Assembly (NCBI RefSeq): GCF_018320785.1
Contig: NW_024571676.1
Coordinates: 248,001 to 312,000 of the forward strand
DNA: 64,000 nucleotides
Source of the DNA: Cheilinus undulatus
Taxonomy: Eukaryota; Chordata; Actinopteri; Labriformes; Labridae
Direction: 5' to 3'
The first letter of the stretch is position 1. The number at the start of each line of letters is the position of its first letter. Shown in pieces: positions 1 through 43,212 of this stretch. Position numbers and translations under genes: made by a program. The notes under the pieces were generated by a model, which saw nothing but the letters and a program-made list of their open reading frames with translations, did no database searches and was not told the DNA's origin.

Positions 1-93
1 ATTGCAAAAACCAGATTAGAGTTTCTAGGGATGTGACTAAGTGTTGTTTACAGGTCAGTCACTAGGCAGAGTCGGCGTTCATGTTATCTACAG

Positions 94-1139
94 CTGTGGT
101 TCTCAACCTTTTCAGCTGGTGACCCCCAGAATAAAGGTGCCAGAGACCGGGGACCCCCATTGTAACTGAAGGTGGTTGAACACAGCCATGCACAGTTAAG
201 AATAGTCGTGTGCAGACAAGGCTGCCCATAAGGGGGGAGCTTTCTGGCACCCAGTCAAACTGGGGGCCCATGGGTGTCAGCAAAAACAAGGTCTATTGTA
301 AAGTTAAGCTCTGACATCCATAATTTATATTTTCAGAAAAAATAACCACACTTATCAAAGACACAGATATTGTTTTAATCATTTGTGTAGTAAATAGCCT
401 TCTTAAAAATGTAAGTCCCTTTTGTTAAAAAAAGGAAAGAAAATGGATTAAAAATTGCTAAAATGGGTTAATAATGGCAAAAAATGTTGGAAAAGGTGGT
501 GAAATTGGATTATAAAAGTAGCAGAAATGGGTTAGAAGTGGCAATTATTACATAAAAATGCCAAAAATGAGTATAAATGGTGGAGAAAAATGAGTTAAAA
601 GAGTCTGAAGTGACTTTAAATTGGCAAAAATGGGTGGAAATTAGGTGGAATAGGATGAAAAATTGATAGAAACTTGGAAAAAAGGGTTAAGTGAGAAAGA
701 AAAAACATGTAGATCTTGGCAGAAATTGGTTAAACTGGCAAATATTGGCATATCAGCTAATGAAATGTTAAAGTGGGACAAATTGGGTGTCAAAATTAGT
801 AAAAAAAAAAAAAAAAAGGGCTAATAGTGGTAATTATGGGTCAGCAGGGGCAAGATTAGGCTTAAGTGGCAAGAATTGGTTTAGAAGTGGTAAAAACAGG
901 CAGAAAAAAGTAGTGGAAAGGGTTAAAAAATGACAAAAATAGGTGTTGATAGGTAAAAATGTGTTAAAATTGTTGGGGGAAAAAAATTATGAAAAGGGGT
1001 TAGAATTTGGCAAAATTGGTGTAAAGGGGCAATGGTTTAATTCAAAAAATATTCTTAATTTTTTCATGGATTCTGGAGACCCCCTCTTAGTGTCTCGCGA
1101 CCCCCAAGGGGGTCCCGACCCCAAGGTTGAGAACCACCG
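94..1139. mobile_element. hAT-like non-autonomous element with 8-bp target duplication
   Basis: The ends are inverted repeats (ctgtggttctcaacctt at the left; its counterpart at the right differs by one base). They are flanked by an exact 8-bp duplication, atctacag (86-93 and 1140-1147). An 8-bp duplication and a GGTTCTCAACC terminus are typical of hAT (Charlie-type) elements. The interior carries no transposase. It is AT-rich and made of degenerate short repeats built on aaatgggttaaaagtggcaa. Confidence 0.88.
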
Positions 1140-1316
1140 ATCTACAGGGAGCAAAACTATCAATAGGGACATGGTACACAACCAAGATGGGTTTTGCTTT
1201 AAATTATAAATTGTGCCTTTTCTATCTTCTCCTGGTTTAATTGGTGGGTTGCAAACTATATCTTCTTTGGTGCTATTTTCCTTGTACCCTTGCAGGTTTG
1301 ATTGGAAGGGTCCAAC

Positions 1317-1830
1317 CATAGACTGTAAAAAGAATTGGAGAAACCCTGTGTGACGTCAGCCCTCTGTTTACAATAGGTGGACTCGAACAGCTTTGAAGCC
1401 AATCTGTGGAGGCTTCCATATTGAAATCACTGTCTCAACCGAACTTTGGATCAACCTAACAGCCCGCCCACTAACTCAACTTCCTGTCAGCTAGCTAGCT
1501 AGCATTCTGGTTGACAGTCAGTGTGCAGTGAGGTTTTTCCTCAATATAATCAAAACAACTGTGGTACCCCCGTACAGTGAGAGCACATGAAGACATTAGC
1601 TAATGAGACGCATTTGGTTTTTTGAACCAGGCTGTAAACCAGTTTGTTTCTATTACGAAAAATGGCTTTTTAACACGTGTTATGTTCCGGACTTCCGGTG
1701 TTCCTGCAGCCAGCCTAAAGTGGACACTCGCTGTATTACAATTTTTTGCACTTTTTTGCAATTTTTTGGCTTCATTTTTCAAGAGCCTAAGAGCTGTTTC
1801 AGTTGAATGGTGGGCACAAAACCAAACTGC
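1317..1830. repeat. dispersed fish MITE-like repeat, unclassified
   Basis: The segment starts near ccatagactgtaaaaag and ends near ttcatttttcaagagc. Its wording (the tagactgtaaa start and the 'aaccaggctgtaaacc ... tggcttcatttttcaag' stretch) recalls a short DNA repeat common in fish genomes. Clear terminal repeats and target duplications were not found. 1831-2990 beyond it holds nothing recognisable. Confidence 0.35.
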
Positions 1831-2993
1831 TCGAGGTGCAGAGCAGTGTGGCCATTGTTAAAATGATCAGTTAGTTGTGTGACTACCCATTTTTCTGTTA
1901 CTTTAGAAATAACCAATAGGATACTTCATATTTGGATTACTCCCTGATTTAAATACTGAGCTAACCATGGCCACCTTCCACAATGTTGGAAATGATGAAT
2001 TCTTTATTTTATTTTATTTTAACTAAATATGTTGTTTGGCATACCAGACATTCTTAGTGAGTTTTTAAAAAGTTTGTATTGTATGCACAATTATCCTTAG
2101 CTTTAGAGTTTAGAGAAATTATGATTTTGATAATTTCAGGTTTAGATATTTTTCTTCTTGGAGCCCCCTTTTTTTGTCTAATAAGAGCTGAGCTCCACAT
2201 TACCAAAATGAAGGAAAACAAAAAGACACACTTCTGTCAAAAATCCACATCAGTTTGATCATTAAGCTATTTTTGAACTATTGTGGGTCTCCTTGGACCT
2301 ACTGTCTCAAAAAGCTTGTAAAACATTAACCCAGAGGTGCAAAGTCAAGCTATAAACATCTTTTTTTTTTTCAGAACAACCTGGGCTTTGAGAATATGTG
2401 TTCTGCAGTAATGCCACTGGAAATTTAAAAACATTATGGGAATATAAAGAAAAAAGGAAAAACAAAACAAATTAAAACTCAAAGGTTTGTATGTATTACA
2501 CGCAGTAAACCATATGACTAAGGAAAAGTGAAAAAAAAAAATCATTCTGTGGCATAAAGTCTTCAAAATATTCACACATTTACTAAAAAAACATGCACTT
2601 CTTCAAAATGGCTCTACTTGAGTCAATATTCAAAGCAGTTCCTGTCTGCAGAGACACAGAGGGACATGTCACAGTCTGTCTCTTTCTCTCCATTATGAGC
2701 TATTCAGGCTGTCTCCTGCATGATCTAAGACATGCACAGTTTGGCAAAGCATTGACATAACGACAGAACAGCCTTCCACTGGCCTGTCATGATGCATTGT
2801 GGGATACAACTAGACAATACGGCAGACAGCTTTAGCTGCTAGCGGCAGAAACTATTGAAAAATTGATTTTAAAAAAATGGATCAAAAGGCGTTCAATTTT
2901 AGGGTTTCTTGTGTGGGTTCAATCTTTGAAGTCACCCAAGTTTCAGGCTCACTAGAAAAGTGTCCGTCAGGGCTATGAAGGCATGGATAGCTG

Positions 2994-3014
2994 TTTATTG
3001 TTCAAAGGTTTATT
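2994..3014 (-). terminator. candidate tmprss3 poly(A) signals
   Basis: Two AATAAA hexamers read on the minus strand (2994-2999 and 3009-3014), about 310-325 nt past the tmprss3 stop. They would give a 3'UTR of roughly 330-350 nt. Use of either one is inferred. Confidence 0.45.
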
Positions 3015-3321
3015 AAGTTTTTGTAACCTGTGTCTCCTGTGCTCATATATGACCATGTTGGTCTCAAGGTTAACAGAACACAAAGGAAATAAGCCAACAT
3101 GTCGATCTCTCTCGAAGACCTTTGTTTTAACCATTTAATGAGTGTTTTGTTTGGATTTTATCAAATGCTTGCAAATCTAATTCTGACAACCTCAGAGCAG
3201 GCAAGGCCTTGTGCCCCCCCTCCAGGTGGTCCTGGTCCCGAGGTTGGAAACCAGTACCCTAGGTTAACACCAGTCTTATGTCTCCTCAATTCAGACCTTT
3301 GTTCATGTCCTAAACAGCTCT

Positions 3322-34699
<31,378 letters not shown>

Positions 34700-34703
<4 letters not shown>

Positions 34704-34711
34704 GGTGCCAT
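34700..34711 (-). promoter_or_regulatory. upstream mini-ORF overlapping the tmprss3 start
   Basis: The minus strand reads ATGGCACCATGACA. The first ATG (34709-34711) opens a three-codon frame whose TGA overlaps the presumed tmprss3 start ATG (34701-34703). If the transcript includes it, ribosomes would have to leak past or re-initiate. Confidence 0.5.
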
Positions 34712-35189
34712 TGTCCACGCTCAGCTGTGCGTTGTCTAAGACCATATCCCCCACTCAAAGTCTCCTACTGCCCTTATATTCCTCTCTTGGTCTCCTCCCT
34801 ATCCTTTCCTGTCTTTTCTTTCCCTTTTCCTCTGCTCTGTCTGTCCTGAAGGCTGGCCTCCTGCTGGGCCTACTCTTTGTAACAAACAGACACCTGAGCA
34901 GGTGATTGCTGCCTCTTGGAGTGGGGATCAGGTGACCCGTACCTCCCACTCAGAGAGGGTAGGATTACAGACGTGTGTCCTCAAAGAGACGGAGTGATGG
35001 AGGAGGCTGATGGTCACTGGACGGACGTCGTTCAGCGGCTTCACTGTCCAGCTGCTTCCTATGAATACACCTGTGCACAGGTACAGCAGGAGAGGTCAGA
35101 CATCTTCTAAGATGTCCTTTGAAGGTTCAGGTCATGTTAAAGAAATATGAGATATTCAATCCTTAATGTGTGCTGCTGTTTTAATATGG
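34712..35189. other. tmprss3 5' flank
   Basis: The presumed promoter and 5'UTR lie here. No convincing TATA box or other core element is seen, and non-coding upstream exons cannot be excluded. Confidence 0.4.
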
Positions 35190-35680
35190 TATACTTAGGT
35201 GCCCTTGTTCAACTGCTCATTAACACAAATATTCAGTCAACCAATCATATGGCAGCAACCAGTGCATTTAGGCATGTCGACATGGTCAAGACGATGCGCT
35301 GAAGATCAAACTGGGCATCAGATCAGGGGATTTGTTGAACGTGCAATGGTTGTTCATCTGAGTATTTCACATGCTGCTGACCTGCTCACACACCATCATA
35401 ACATCTACAAAGATGAAAAAATATACAGTAAGTTCTCTGGGCCAAATGCCACCAGTCAGAGCAAAACGACCAGACTGGTTGGAGCTGATAGGAAGGCACC
35501 AAGTAAGGACTCTTTACAACTGAGGCGTGCAGAAGAGCATCTCTGAACACACAACATGACAAACCCTGAAGCAGATGGGCTCCAGCAACAGAAGACCACA
35601 GTGTCACTCTTGTTGGCAAAGAATGGCCAACAGAGGAGTAATCCTGGCTAACAAGATGGCCGCAGTGGCAGGCATGAGCT
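35190..35680 (+). mobile_element. Tc1-like transposon fragment (N-terminal part)
   Basis: The sequence contains the 'ccaatcatatggcagcaacc', 'catttaggcatgtcgacatg' and 'gcagaagagcatctctgaac' words of a Tc1-type fish element. Frames give broken helix-turn-helix and linker pieces. Both ends are lost, and the DDE half is missing. Confidence 0.55.
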
Positions 35681-35975
35681 GAAACTGCTTAAACAACTGA
35701 ACCAGAAACTCAATCATCTGTAAATATGATGCCCCACTCTTGCACATGTTGCCAGCAACTCTCTGGTAAGAGTATTATTTTAAAATCAAAGACTCCAGGT
35801 AGCCAGAGGCAAGCTCATAAAGGCAACGGAAATCTCTGAATTTGTTTGGGACACCACGCCGACGTGTTCATCAGGCAATTATCCACGTTTGTGCACAGAC
35901 TGCTATTCATTTTATTTCTTATTTTTTGGCAAGTTTGCTACTATCAAAGCCTTCTTCAGCTTTTTAAACTTCACC

Positions 35976-36660
35976 ATGCAAAGTAGAAAAGAACCGGACT
36001 CTAAACGCGCCCGAGCACTGCTGGGTTCGAGTGAATCGGATGAAATTACAACGACATTCACAGAGGAAGATCAGGAGATGTGACGTGCAATCTCTACTCA
36101 ACTTAAAAAGCTTGACATTCTTAAAGAACTGAAAGCTGATGTCTTGGACTTGAAACAATCTGTGGAGTACAATAATGGACTAATTATGGAGCTAAAAAAG
36201 GAAAACAAAGCTCTGAGGAAGGAAGTGACACACCTGCAGTTAAAACTCAAAACATCTCTTCTGGATCTCCAGTGCAGAAGTACGCGGGACAATCTTTTGT
36301 TTATGGGGATAGAGGAAAAAGAGACGGAAACTTATGAAACATCAGAGGTCATTGTGCAGAAGTTTATGCAGGAACAACTTAAAATCCCTGAGGAGGATAT
36401 CAAGAAAATCCAACTGGAGCACGTCCATAGGCTTAGATCCCGTAAAGAGAAAAAAACTGGGAAACCAAGGCCACTTGTGGTGAAGTTTGTGAGCTCAAAA
36501 TCCAAGGATCAGATCCTGAGCCTTAGCAAAAGGCTAATGGGCACACATTTCTACCTGAGTAATCAATAACCTCCGGAAATCACGGAGAACCGGCGTAAAA
36601 TCATTCCAGTCATGAACGAGCTCAGGAAAAAAGTGGAAAAAGTCCGACAAACTGTGTGTT
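35976..36660 (+). pseudogene. L1-clade ORF1p, decayed
   Basis: The frame starts MQSRKEPDSKRARALLGSSE and is broken by TGA at 36081. It continues with a coiled coil (about 36090-36250) and the RRM-like core (RSTRDNLLFMGIEEKE, HVHRLRS). After TAA at 36567 it gives PPEITENRRKIIPVMNELRK. Length and domain order match an L1 ORF1 RNA-binding protein. Two in-frame stops but no frameshift suggest a moderately young copy. Confidence 0.85.
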
Positions 36661-37194
36661 AATGGTCAGCTGTTCCAGGGTGATATTTTACAACATGAAA
36701 ATCACGGAGGACAACCGGAAACAGTGAATGACTGACATCTCGCAGCCTGCAGCCATGTGCGCTTCTGATTGGCTGAGAAAGTTACTTGTTTGCACTGCTT
36801 GCCTAGCAACGACTCTGCAGCATGCTAAGGGATGCATTCAGGGACATTACACAATACGGCTTATCTAGATTTATCTGTTTGCCTTTTCCTCAAATCTGTT
36901 GAGGAGCTTTATTAATGTCAGTTTGAGTTTTCTTGGTTGGGTTGGGTTTTTTTTCCGCTGTTATTAAGTTTAGGGTTTTGTTTTGTTTCTTAATGGGTAG
37001 ACAGGGTCCATGTTATGTGTTATGTGTTTTATGTTACTGCTTTTCTTTGTTTCATGTTGTGTGTAGGGGTTTGAGTCGCTAAATAGCACAAATGATTTAA
37101 ATGCAGTACTTTCTTACCAGAGCTTAATAATCAATAAAGATAATGCTTCCAGATAATATCTATCCATGGCCAATAGTAACGTAATGTGTGATGG

Positions 37195-40100
37195 GATAGG
37201 CATTGCAAGTTACAATTGCAGTGGTCTTGCTGATTTAAAAAAAAAGGCGTACTATATTTTCATGGTTAAAACAAAAGAAACAGCATATTTTTGGTTTACA
37301 AGAAACACACTCAACAGAGGAAGATGAAATCTCTTTAACAAAACAATGGGATGGTCCCATTTTTTCCTCGCATGGTCAGCACAATTTGAGGGGTGTCATG
37401 AATCTTTTTAAAAAGCAGTTTGAGTTTAAAATATGTTCCGTTGACACGGACCAAGTGGGACGCTGGATAATGTTGAATTTGACTATACAAGGAAAAAATA
37501 TTTGTCTAGTTAATGTATATGGGCGGAACACAGATGAACCAAACTTTTTTTGATGAATTAGGAAACCAGTTACTAGACACAGATAGAACAATAATTATGC
37601 TGGGAGACTTTAATACTGCTTTAGACGGAGTCATGGATTGAAAAGGACGTTCTGGTACAAACTACCATCCACATGCACTCACAAAAATCCATAATCCAAT
37701 GGACACTTTAGATTTAGTTGATATCTGGCATTTCAGGAACCCAAAACTGTAAAGATATACATGGAGAAGACAGAATCAGACTAGCAGGATAGATTATTTT
37801 TTAGTTTCATTTTCTCTCATCCCTACAGTAACAAGTGTTTTAATTGAGGATAAAATAAAGTCAGATCATCATCTCATTTCATTAAACATTTTATTAGAGG
37901 AGAGCAAGTGTGGACCAGGATATTGGAAATTTCACCAGACTCTACTTATAGATGAGGAATTTGTCAGTGAAACTGAAAACTTTATCAAGGATTTCTTCCA
38001 AATAAATATTGCCACAGCTAATCCTTTGATGGTTTGGGATGCGTTCAAATGTTCATTTAGGGGACATGTGATTGCTTATTCATCCTGGAAAAATAAAAAG
38101 AGAAAATTAAAGGAACAAACCCTGATAACTGAAATACAAAGATTGACCCTACAGATTGATAGCTCCAGCAATGCATCAAATGATCTGTTCAATGACTTGG
38201 AAAATAAACAGAAGGAATTTGATAGTTTTAACGAGGAGAGGTCCTTTAATAGCTAATTACCAAAAAAGAGCAGACGGGATGGAAAAGGGGGAGAAATTAC
38301 AAAGCTGTTCTTGAGACTCCAACATAGAAACTTTTCAAAAAAGAATATTATAAATCTTGTTTCAAATAATGGAGATTTGCTAGAAAACCAGTTAGATATT
38401 TTAAAAGAGGAAGAAAAATATTTTACCAAGATATTCCCCTTACATCCTCAAACCAATCAAATAGAAGATGAAATTTATCAGGAATTTTTTATTTTTCAGA
38501 TTCTCAAAAAGAGTCATGTGAAGGCTTGATTACAGAGGAGGAGCTCCACTCTGCTATAATGTCCTTTAAAGCAGGTAAAACCCCGGGATTAGATGGAATA
38601 CCAATAGAAGTTTATCAGACATTTTTTGATTTTATTAAGGCACCATTACTTCCCTGTTTTAATTTTACGACAGTATTGGATATCTGTCTAATTCTCAAAA
38701 AGAAGGCCTAATCTCCCTTTAACTAAAACAAGAATCCAATGGTCAATATAAGGACCCAGTACTCCTTAAAAACTGGAAACCAATTACACTCCAATGCTAC
38801 GATGTTAAGATACTTGCTAAGTGTATAGCCCTTCGTTTAAAAAAAGTGTTATCATATATTATACATCAAGATCAATCCGGCTTTATGCAGGGTCGATTTA
38901 TTGGCAATAATATCTGGCAACTGCTAGAATTTATGGAAGACTATGAATCAAGGAAAAAGCCAGGTTTTTTTTTTTTTTTTTTTTTTTTCCTGATTTGGAG
39001 AAGGCCTTTGACAAAATCCATTTTGATTTCATTTTCAAGTGTTTGGGATTCTTTAATTTTGGCAAATCATTGATCAACTGGGTAAGAGTACTATATAACG
39101 GTACTAGCTGTAAAATGATCAATAATAGATATCTGTCTGGGTCAGTAAAACAAGGATGCCCATTGTCTCCGAACCTATTCGTTATTGCAATTGAAATGTT
39201 AGCAGTTAAAGTAAGAGAAAATAAAAATGTGGAGGGGCTTTAAATAGAGGGTCTTACAAGAAAAATATCAATGTATGCAGATGATGCCAGCTTTCTGTTA
39301 AGTCCAAACCTTCCTACTTTGAATGCTCTCATTGGAGACCTAGACAGTTTTCCAAAAATATCTGGCCTAAAACCAAACTTTGGAAAATGTGTCATTCTTA
39401 GAACAGGCGCATTAAAGGGGACAAACTTCAGGTTAACATGCAACTTTCCAGTTACATGGACCGATGAACCGGTCAGTTTGCTTGGTAAAGTGATGGCAGA
39501 AGATTTAAAGGATCTTTGTACGATAAATTATGATAATAAAATGACTAAGATGGAAAAAATCTTACAGCCATGGAGAGAGGAAACCTTAACACTTTTTGGA
39601 AAGATTTTTTTGGTAAATTCTCTTGTAGTTTCACAATTTACTTATCTTTTTATGCTGTTTCCTAGTCCATCAGAATCCTTTTTCAAGACTTTTGAACAAA
39701 AGATATTTAGTTTCCTCTGGAATAAAAAAACAGAAAGGATTCAAAGAGCCGTTTTATACAACAAAAATTATGAGATGGGTGGTTTCAAATTACTAAATCT
39801 TCAGGTTTTGTGGCTTAGTTTAAAGGCTGCTTTTGTTCAAAAAATGTATCTGAATAAGGATTGGTTCTTATCCAGGTTACTGGAAAGTACTCATCCACTG
39901 TCCGAGAAAAGACTTTACCCTTTTTTGCAAATTCAACTTTGTCACATGGGTTTATTTGAAAACATACTTAGGAATTCATCTGTTTTTAAAAGAGGTAATT
40001 CAAAGCTAGTTGTGTTTTCAGTTCAATCCTTCAGAGGGCAGAGATGAGGTCCTGCAGCAGGTTATATGGTTTAATTCCAATATCCTGATTGAAGGGAAGC

Positions 40101-40357
40101 CATTGTTTTGGAGGAGGCTTTTTGAATTTGGTGTTTGGTGTATAAATGACCTTGTTAATGAGGAGGGAAAACTTACAAGTTACAACCAATTAACTAAAAT
40201 ATTCGGTTCTCTTTGTTCTCTTCAATCCTTTAACCAGTTGGTTTCTGCTCTTATGATGCACTGGAAAAGAAAAATTAATGATGGAAATTCTAAATTTGTA
40301 GTCTGCCAGCCAACTCTAAAAAACTACAGATGGTTACAAATATTGTTGGGCCGTTAA
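37195..40357 (+). pseudogene. L1-clade ORF2p endonuclease and reverse transcriptase, decayed
   Basis: The endonuclease keeps YNCSGL, VGRWIMLNLTI, MLGDFNTALDG and KSDHHLISLN, the last holding the catalytic Asp-His. The RT shows KAGKTPGLDGIP, QSGFMQGR, KQGCPLSPNLF and the active-site MYADD (about 39271-39285). A late RT/thumb frame follows to 40040, and a shifted frame runs from 40010 to 40357. Stops and frameshifts break it in several places. A T-run of 23 at 38966-38988 replaces the codons just before EKAFD, splitting RT motif A. Confidence 0.9.
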
Positions 40358-41480
40358 CGGCGTTAACGTGCTCCGTTAACGCGAGACTCTTATCGCGCGA
40401 TAAGAAAATTATCGCACGTTAATCTATTCACTTAAGGGGCTTACAGACACACCGCCGAGCACATGTAGTGGGCTACCAACACGCCTCCAGCCATTTCCAA
40501 TGGGAGGAGGGCAGAGGTTTGGGTCTGCTGTGAGCAGGCTTACACTCCGCTGAACTGGACAACGTCTGTTTTTCATGAAAGAGTGGATGCTTGGGTGTGT
40601 GATTACAACCAGTACTCGATATTACATGTTGTTTGCACATAAGCACAAACCAGAGGTTGTGCTGGGACAGAGCGCTGTATCAGCTTTATGACGTCACCAT
40701 AAAAACTAAACTTCTTTAAACAGCGCGCCAGTTTGTTCACCTTTTTCCTCAATAAAGGGCGGAAATCATCAGAATCCAGTCAATAAATGGTCTGTTGTGA
40801 CTCACCTTACAGATGAACACAGGCTGGAGTCAGTGAGAGGAGATGCAAAGGCAATAAAAGTCTCCTGTCACCTCAAAAACCACTGTATCTCTGCAGCCTG
40901 AGCCCATTTCATCCTCTGAGCTGTAGTAGATGTGCAGATACGAAGAGCGAAATTGCTGGCATCTTAAAAGTGATTTTAATCATCCATGGATGCATGATGG
41001 ACTTTTTGCTGGGTCAAAACAAAAACAATCTTCTTCTTCTTTCTCCTCCTTTGGGGGGTTGTAAACCAGCTACGTGCATACCGCCACCTGCTGTTTAAGA
41101 CCGAGTAAATACGCAAGTGCGCCAGGGCAGGTTTGATATTGCTAGTGTGAAAGCATGCCTGCAGGGGAAGGGGGAGGGGGAGGAATTGCGCCGCGGCGCG
41201 GTTCGAGGCCTAATGTGAAAGCACCCTAAAATCCCGCTGGATCCATCCTGACTCAGAGCTTCATACAGCACACGCTCATGCATCACAGCACTGAGACAAG
41301 TTGGAGAGATGGAGAACAACTTTCTAATTCTGTCTCTGTTATATGTCTCATAGTATCATGGACACTATGGTGTTAAAGTGAGGTTCAGAGAAAGAGAGAG
41401 AGAGGGAGAGAGAGAGAGGAGAGTCGGGTGGTGGTGAGCGAGCAAGAGAGAACAGGCTCTGATGTGAATCATCCTTCATC
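40346..41480. mobile_element. insert inside L1 ORF2, module shared with 54775-55390
   Basis: It begins with a palindrome-rich start, 'gccgttaacggcgttaacg ... tcgcgcgataag' (40350-40425). From about 40666 to 41226 it is the reverse complement of 54775-55390, ending in 'ggcctaatgtgaaagcaccct'. That terminus is typical of fish DNA MITEs (gggtgctttcac...). The rest, to 41480, includes a (GA)n run (41390-41424). L1 coding resumes after it. Class unresolved. Confidence 0.6.
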
Positions 41481-41754
41481 CATCCCTCTGTTATGTTTAG
41501 TTTTTGGTCTGATTTGTAAGACAACAGTAGACACCTTTGAAAGGTACTTTCAGTTAAAAATAATCTGTAACTTTTTGGCTACTAAAAAAATGCTAAATGT
41601 ATGGGGTATTAAAGAATCCGGTGAATGTCGGTTTTGTCGCACAGAATCTGGGTCATCTGTTCATTTATTTTGGTGTTGTCATGTTGCTTTAATGAGCAGC
41701 TACCACAGGGAGGTGCGAAAACACTCAATTTACAATGCAGATGTTACAAACTGA
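41480..41754 (+). pseudogene. L1-clade ORF2p C-terminus
   Basis: The frame reads VDTFERYFQLKI and WGIKESGECRFCRTESGSS followed by HLFWCC. This is the CxxC...H...C-type end that L1/Tx1 ORF2 proteins carry. It is the continuation of the ORF2 that breaks off at 40345. Confidence 0.8.
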
Positions 41755-41764
41755 GTACACCATA

Positions 41765-41830
41765 TGGACAAAAGTATTCAGCCACATGACTTTACACCAA
41801 CAGTGACCAGATCAGGTATTAAAATCCATG
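41765..41830. mobile_element. mariner/Tc1 terminal scrap
   Basis: 'caccatatggacaaaagtatt' followed by a short relative of a Tc1-type fish terminus. No coding part. Confidence 0.4.
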
Positions 41831-41837
41831 TACTTAA

Positions 41838-42250
41838 AGGTCACATATTTGACCCCTTTAAGACAAGTTTATACTGGTTTCAGAGGTCCCCAAAACATGC
41901 CTGTGAAGTTTGTTGCTGACAAAACACTCCAGTATTGGATTTTTGCATGTCCAATCTGTCTCAGCTCTGCTCAGAACGAGCTGTTTCTGTGTCTGTGTCT
42001 TAAAATGTTAATGAGATGTCTGACTCCGCCCCTGACTCCACCCCTCTCAGGAAATGGATGTGGCTCTCCTGATCCTCCTCGCAGCTGGCAGAGGATCAGG
42101 AGAGGGTGTGGAACTTTCTTCCAGGAGGGCCAACCGAACCTGGGGGCGGGGCTAACTCCCCACATGACATGATGAAGGGAAAATCTGAGAACGGCTTCTT
42201 TCAGCACACATTTTCTGAGAGTTGGAGAAAGAAAGGGGAGGGGGATTTTT
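41838..42250 (+). mobile_element. 'aaaggtcacatat' MITE, left part
   Basis: It starts aaaggtcacatatttgaccc and contains 'cagaggtccccaaaacatgcc', 'ggcggggctaactcccc' and 'gaacggcttctttcagcaca'. The right terminus (...atatgtgacctt) appears only at 42915-42928, beyond a duplicated internal block. A third, shorter relative is at 48893-49260. Confidence 0.65.
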
Positions 42251-42369
42251 TTTTTTCTTATTTGAATATAAAAATAGATTTTATTTTAAAAATGCAAATA
42301 AATTAAACACCACCATCCCAAAGTAGAAAAGATGAATCAGATGCAAATGAAAAACAGCTTTTAAGTGGC

Positions 42370-42620
42370 AGTTTCTCTGTTGTTACAGTCATGTCAGTCT
42401 GCTGAGAGTCTGTCATCTCTCCAACCTTAAGGTCACTGGTTTGATCCCCGGCTCCTGCAGTCACATGTTGATGAGTACTTGGGCAAGGCACTTAACCCAA
42501 ATGTGCTCCCACTGCTGCTTCAGCTATGTGCATAAATGTGCATGAATGGGATTAGCTAAAGCTGATGGACTCTCGCCTTATGCTCTAAAGGTAGATGAAA
42601 AAGTCTTAGACTGAAGACCT
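42370..42620 (+). mobile_element. tRNA-derived SINE-like repeat
   Basis: A B-box-like ggtttgatccccgg and the 'acttgggcaaggcacttaacc' body recall a dispersed fish SINE. The A box is weak. Confidence 0.5.
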
Positions 42621-42749
42621 CGGATGGTTTGTTGTTACACCTCAGATAGAAAGGAGAGTCAGTGATGAAGGCAGTCCAGGTGTGATTCCTTTTGAACCTT
42701 GCTATTGTTCCCCACCTCCTTCTCCCTGTTTCAAATCAGTCAACTCTGT

Positions 42750-42928
42750 TTCTTTCCTCTCAGCTGGCAGCTGAGAGGAGGATCAGGAAAGGAGGGCCAA
42801 CCAAACCTGGGAGCGGGGCTAACTCCCCATATGACATCATGAGGGGAAAATCTGAGAACGGCTTCTTTCAGCACACATTTTCTGAAAGGTGGAGGGCAGG
42901 GGTGTATTTTGCATAATATGTGACCTTT
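42750..42928 (+). mobile_element. 'aaaggtcacatat' MITE, right part (duplicated block)
   Basis: 42770-42895 repeats 42085-42230 (ggatcaggaaaggagggccaacc, gggctaactcccc, gaacggcttctttcagcaca). It then adds the missing right end, 'ttgcataatatgtgacctttaa'. Either two insertions lie side by side or one element was split and partly duplicated. Confidence 0.6.
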
Positions 42929-42983
42929 AAGAATCTTCTGTCTGTGTTCCTTTCATATTGTGTGTGTGTTTGTGTGTTTTTTT

Positions 42984-42989
42984 TTTATT
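42984..42989 (-). terminator. candidate fgf poly(A) signal
   Basis: AATAAA on the minus strand, 224 nt past the fgf stop, within a T/A run on the plus strand. It could be coincidental. Confidence 0.35.
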
Positions 42990-43212
42990 TTTTTTGCTGA
43001 TTTATCGTCACACTAATCCTGGTCTTATCAACAGGCTGAATAGTGTTTGAGCTTAGTTCACTCTTAAAGACTCCAAGAAATATCTGGATGTGAAACAGTT
43101 GTAAGTTTCTCCTTGTTGCAGTCTCTAGATCTTTTTCAGTCTTGAGCTTTTCTTAGAAGCTGAAGAAGCACGGCGTGCACCCATATTCCTCATACTTGGC
43201 TTTGTATCAAGG

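Larger units (their letters stand above)
35870..41757 (+). mobile_element. L1-clade LINE, 5' part to ORF2 end, interrupted
   Basis: One plus-strand element holds ORF1 (35976-36570 and on), an inter-ORF spacer, endonuclease (37195-37870), reverse transcriptase (38520-40040) and the C-terminal zinc-knuckle region (41480-41752). About 1.1 kb of other sequence (40346 to about 41480) splits ORF2. Target duplications were not found. It fills most of the space between tmprss3 and fgf. Confidence 0.85.
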
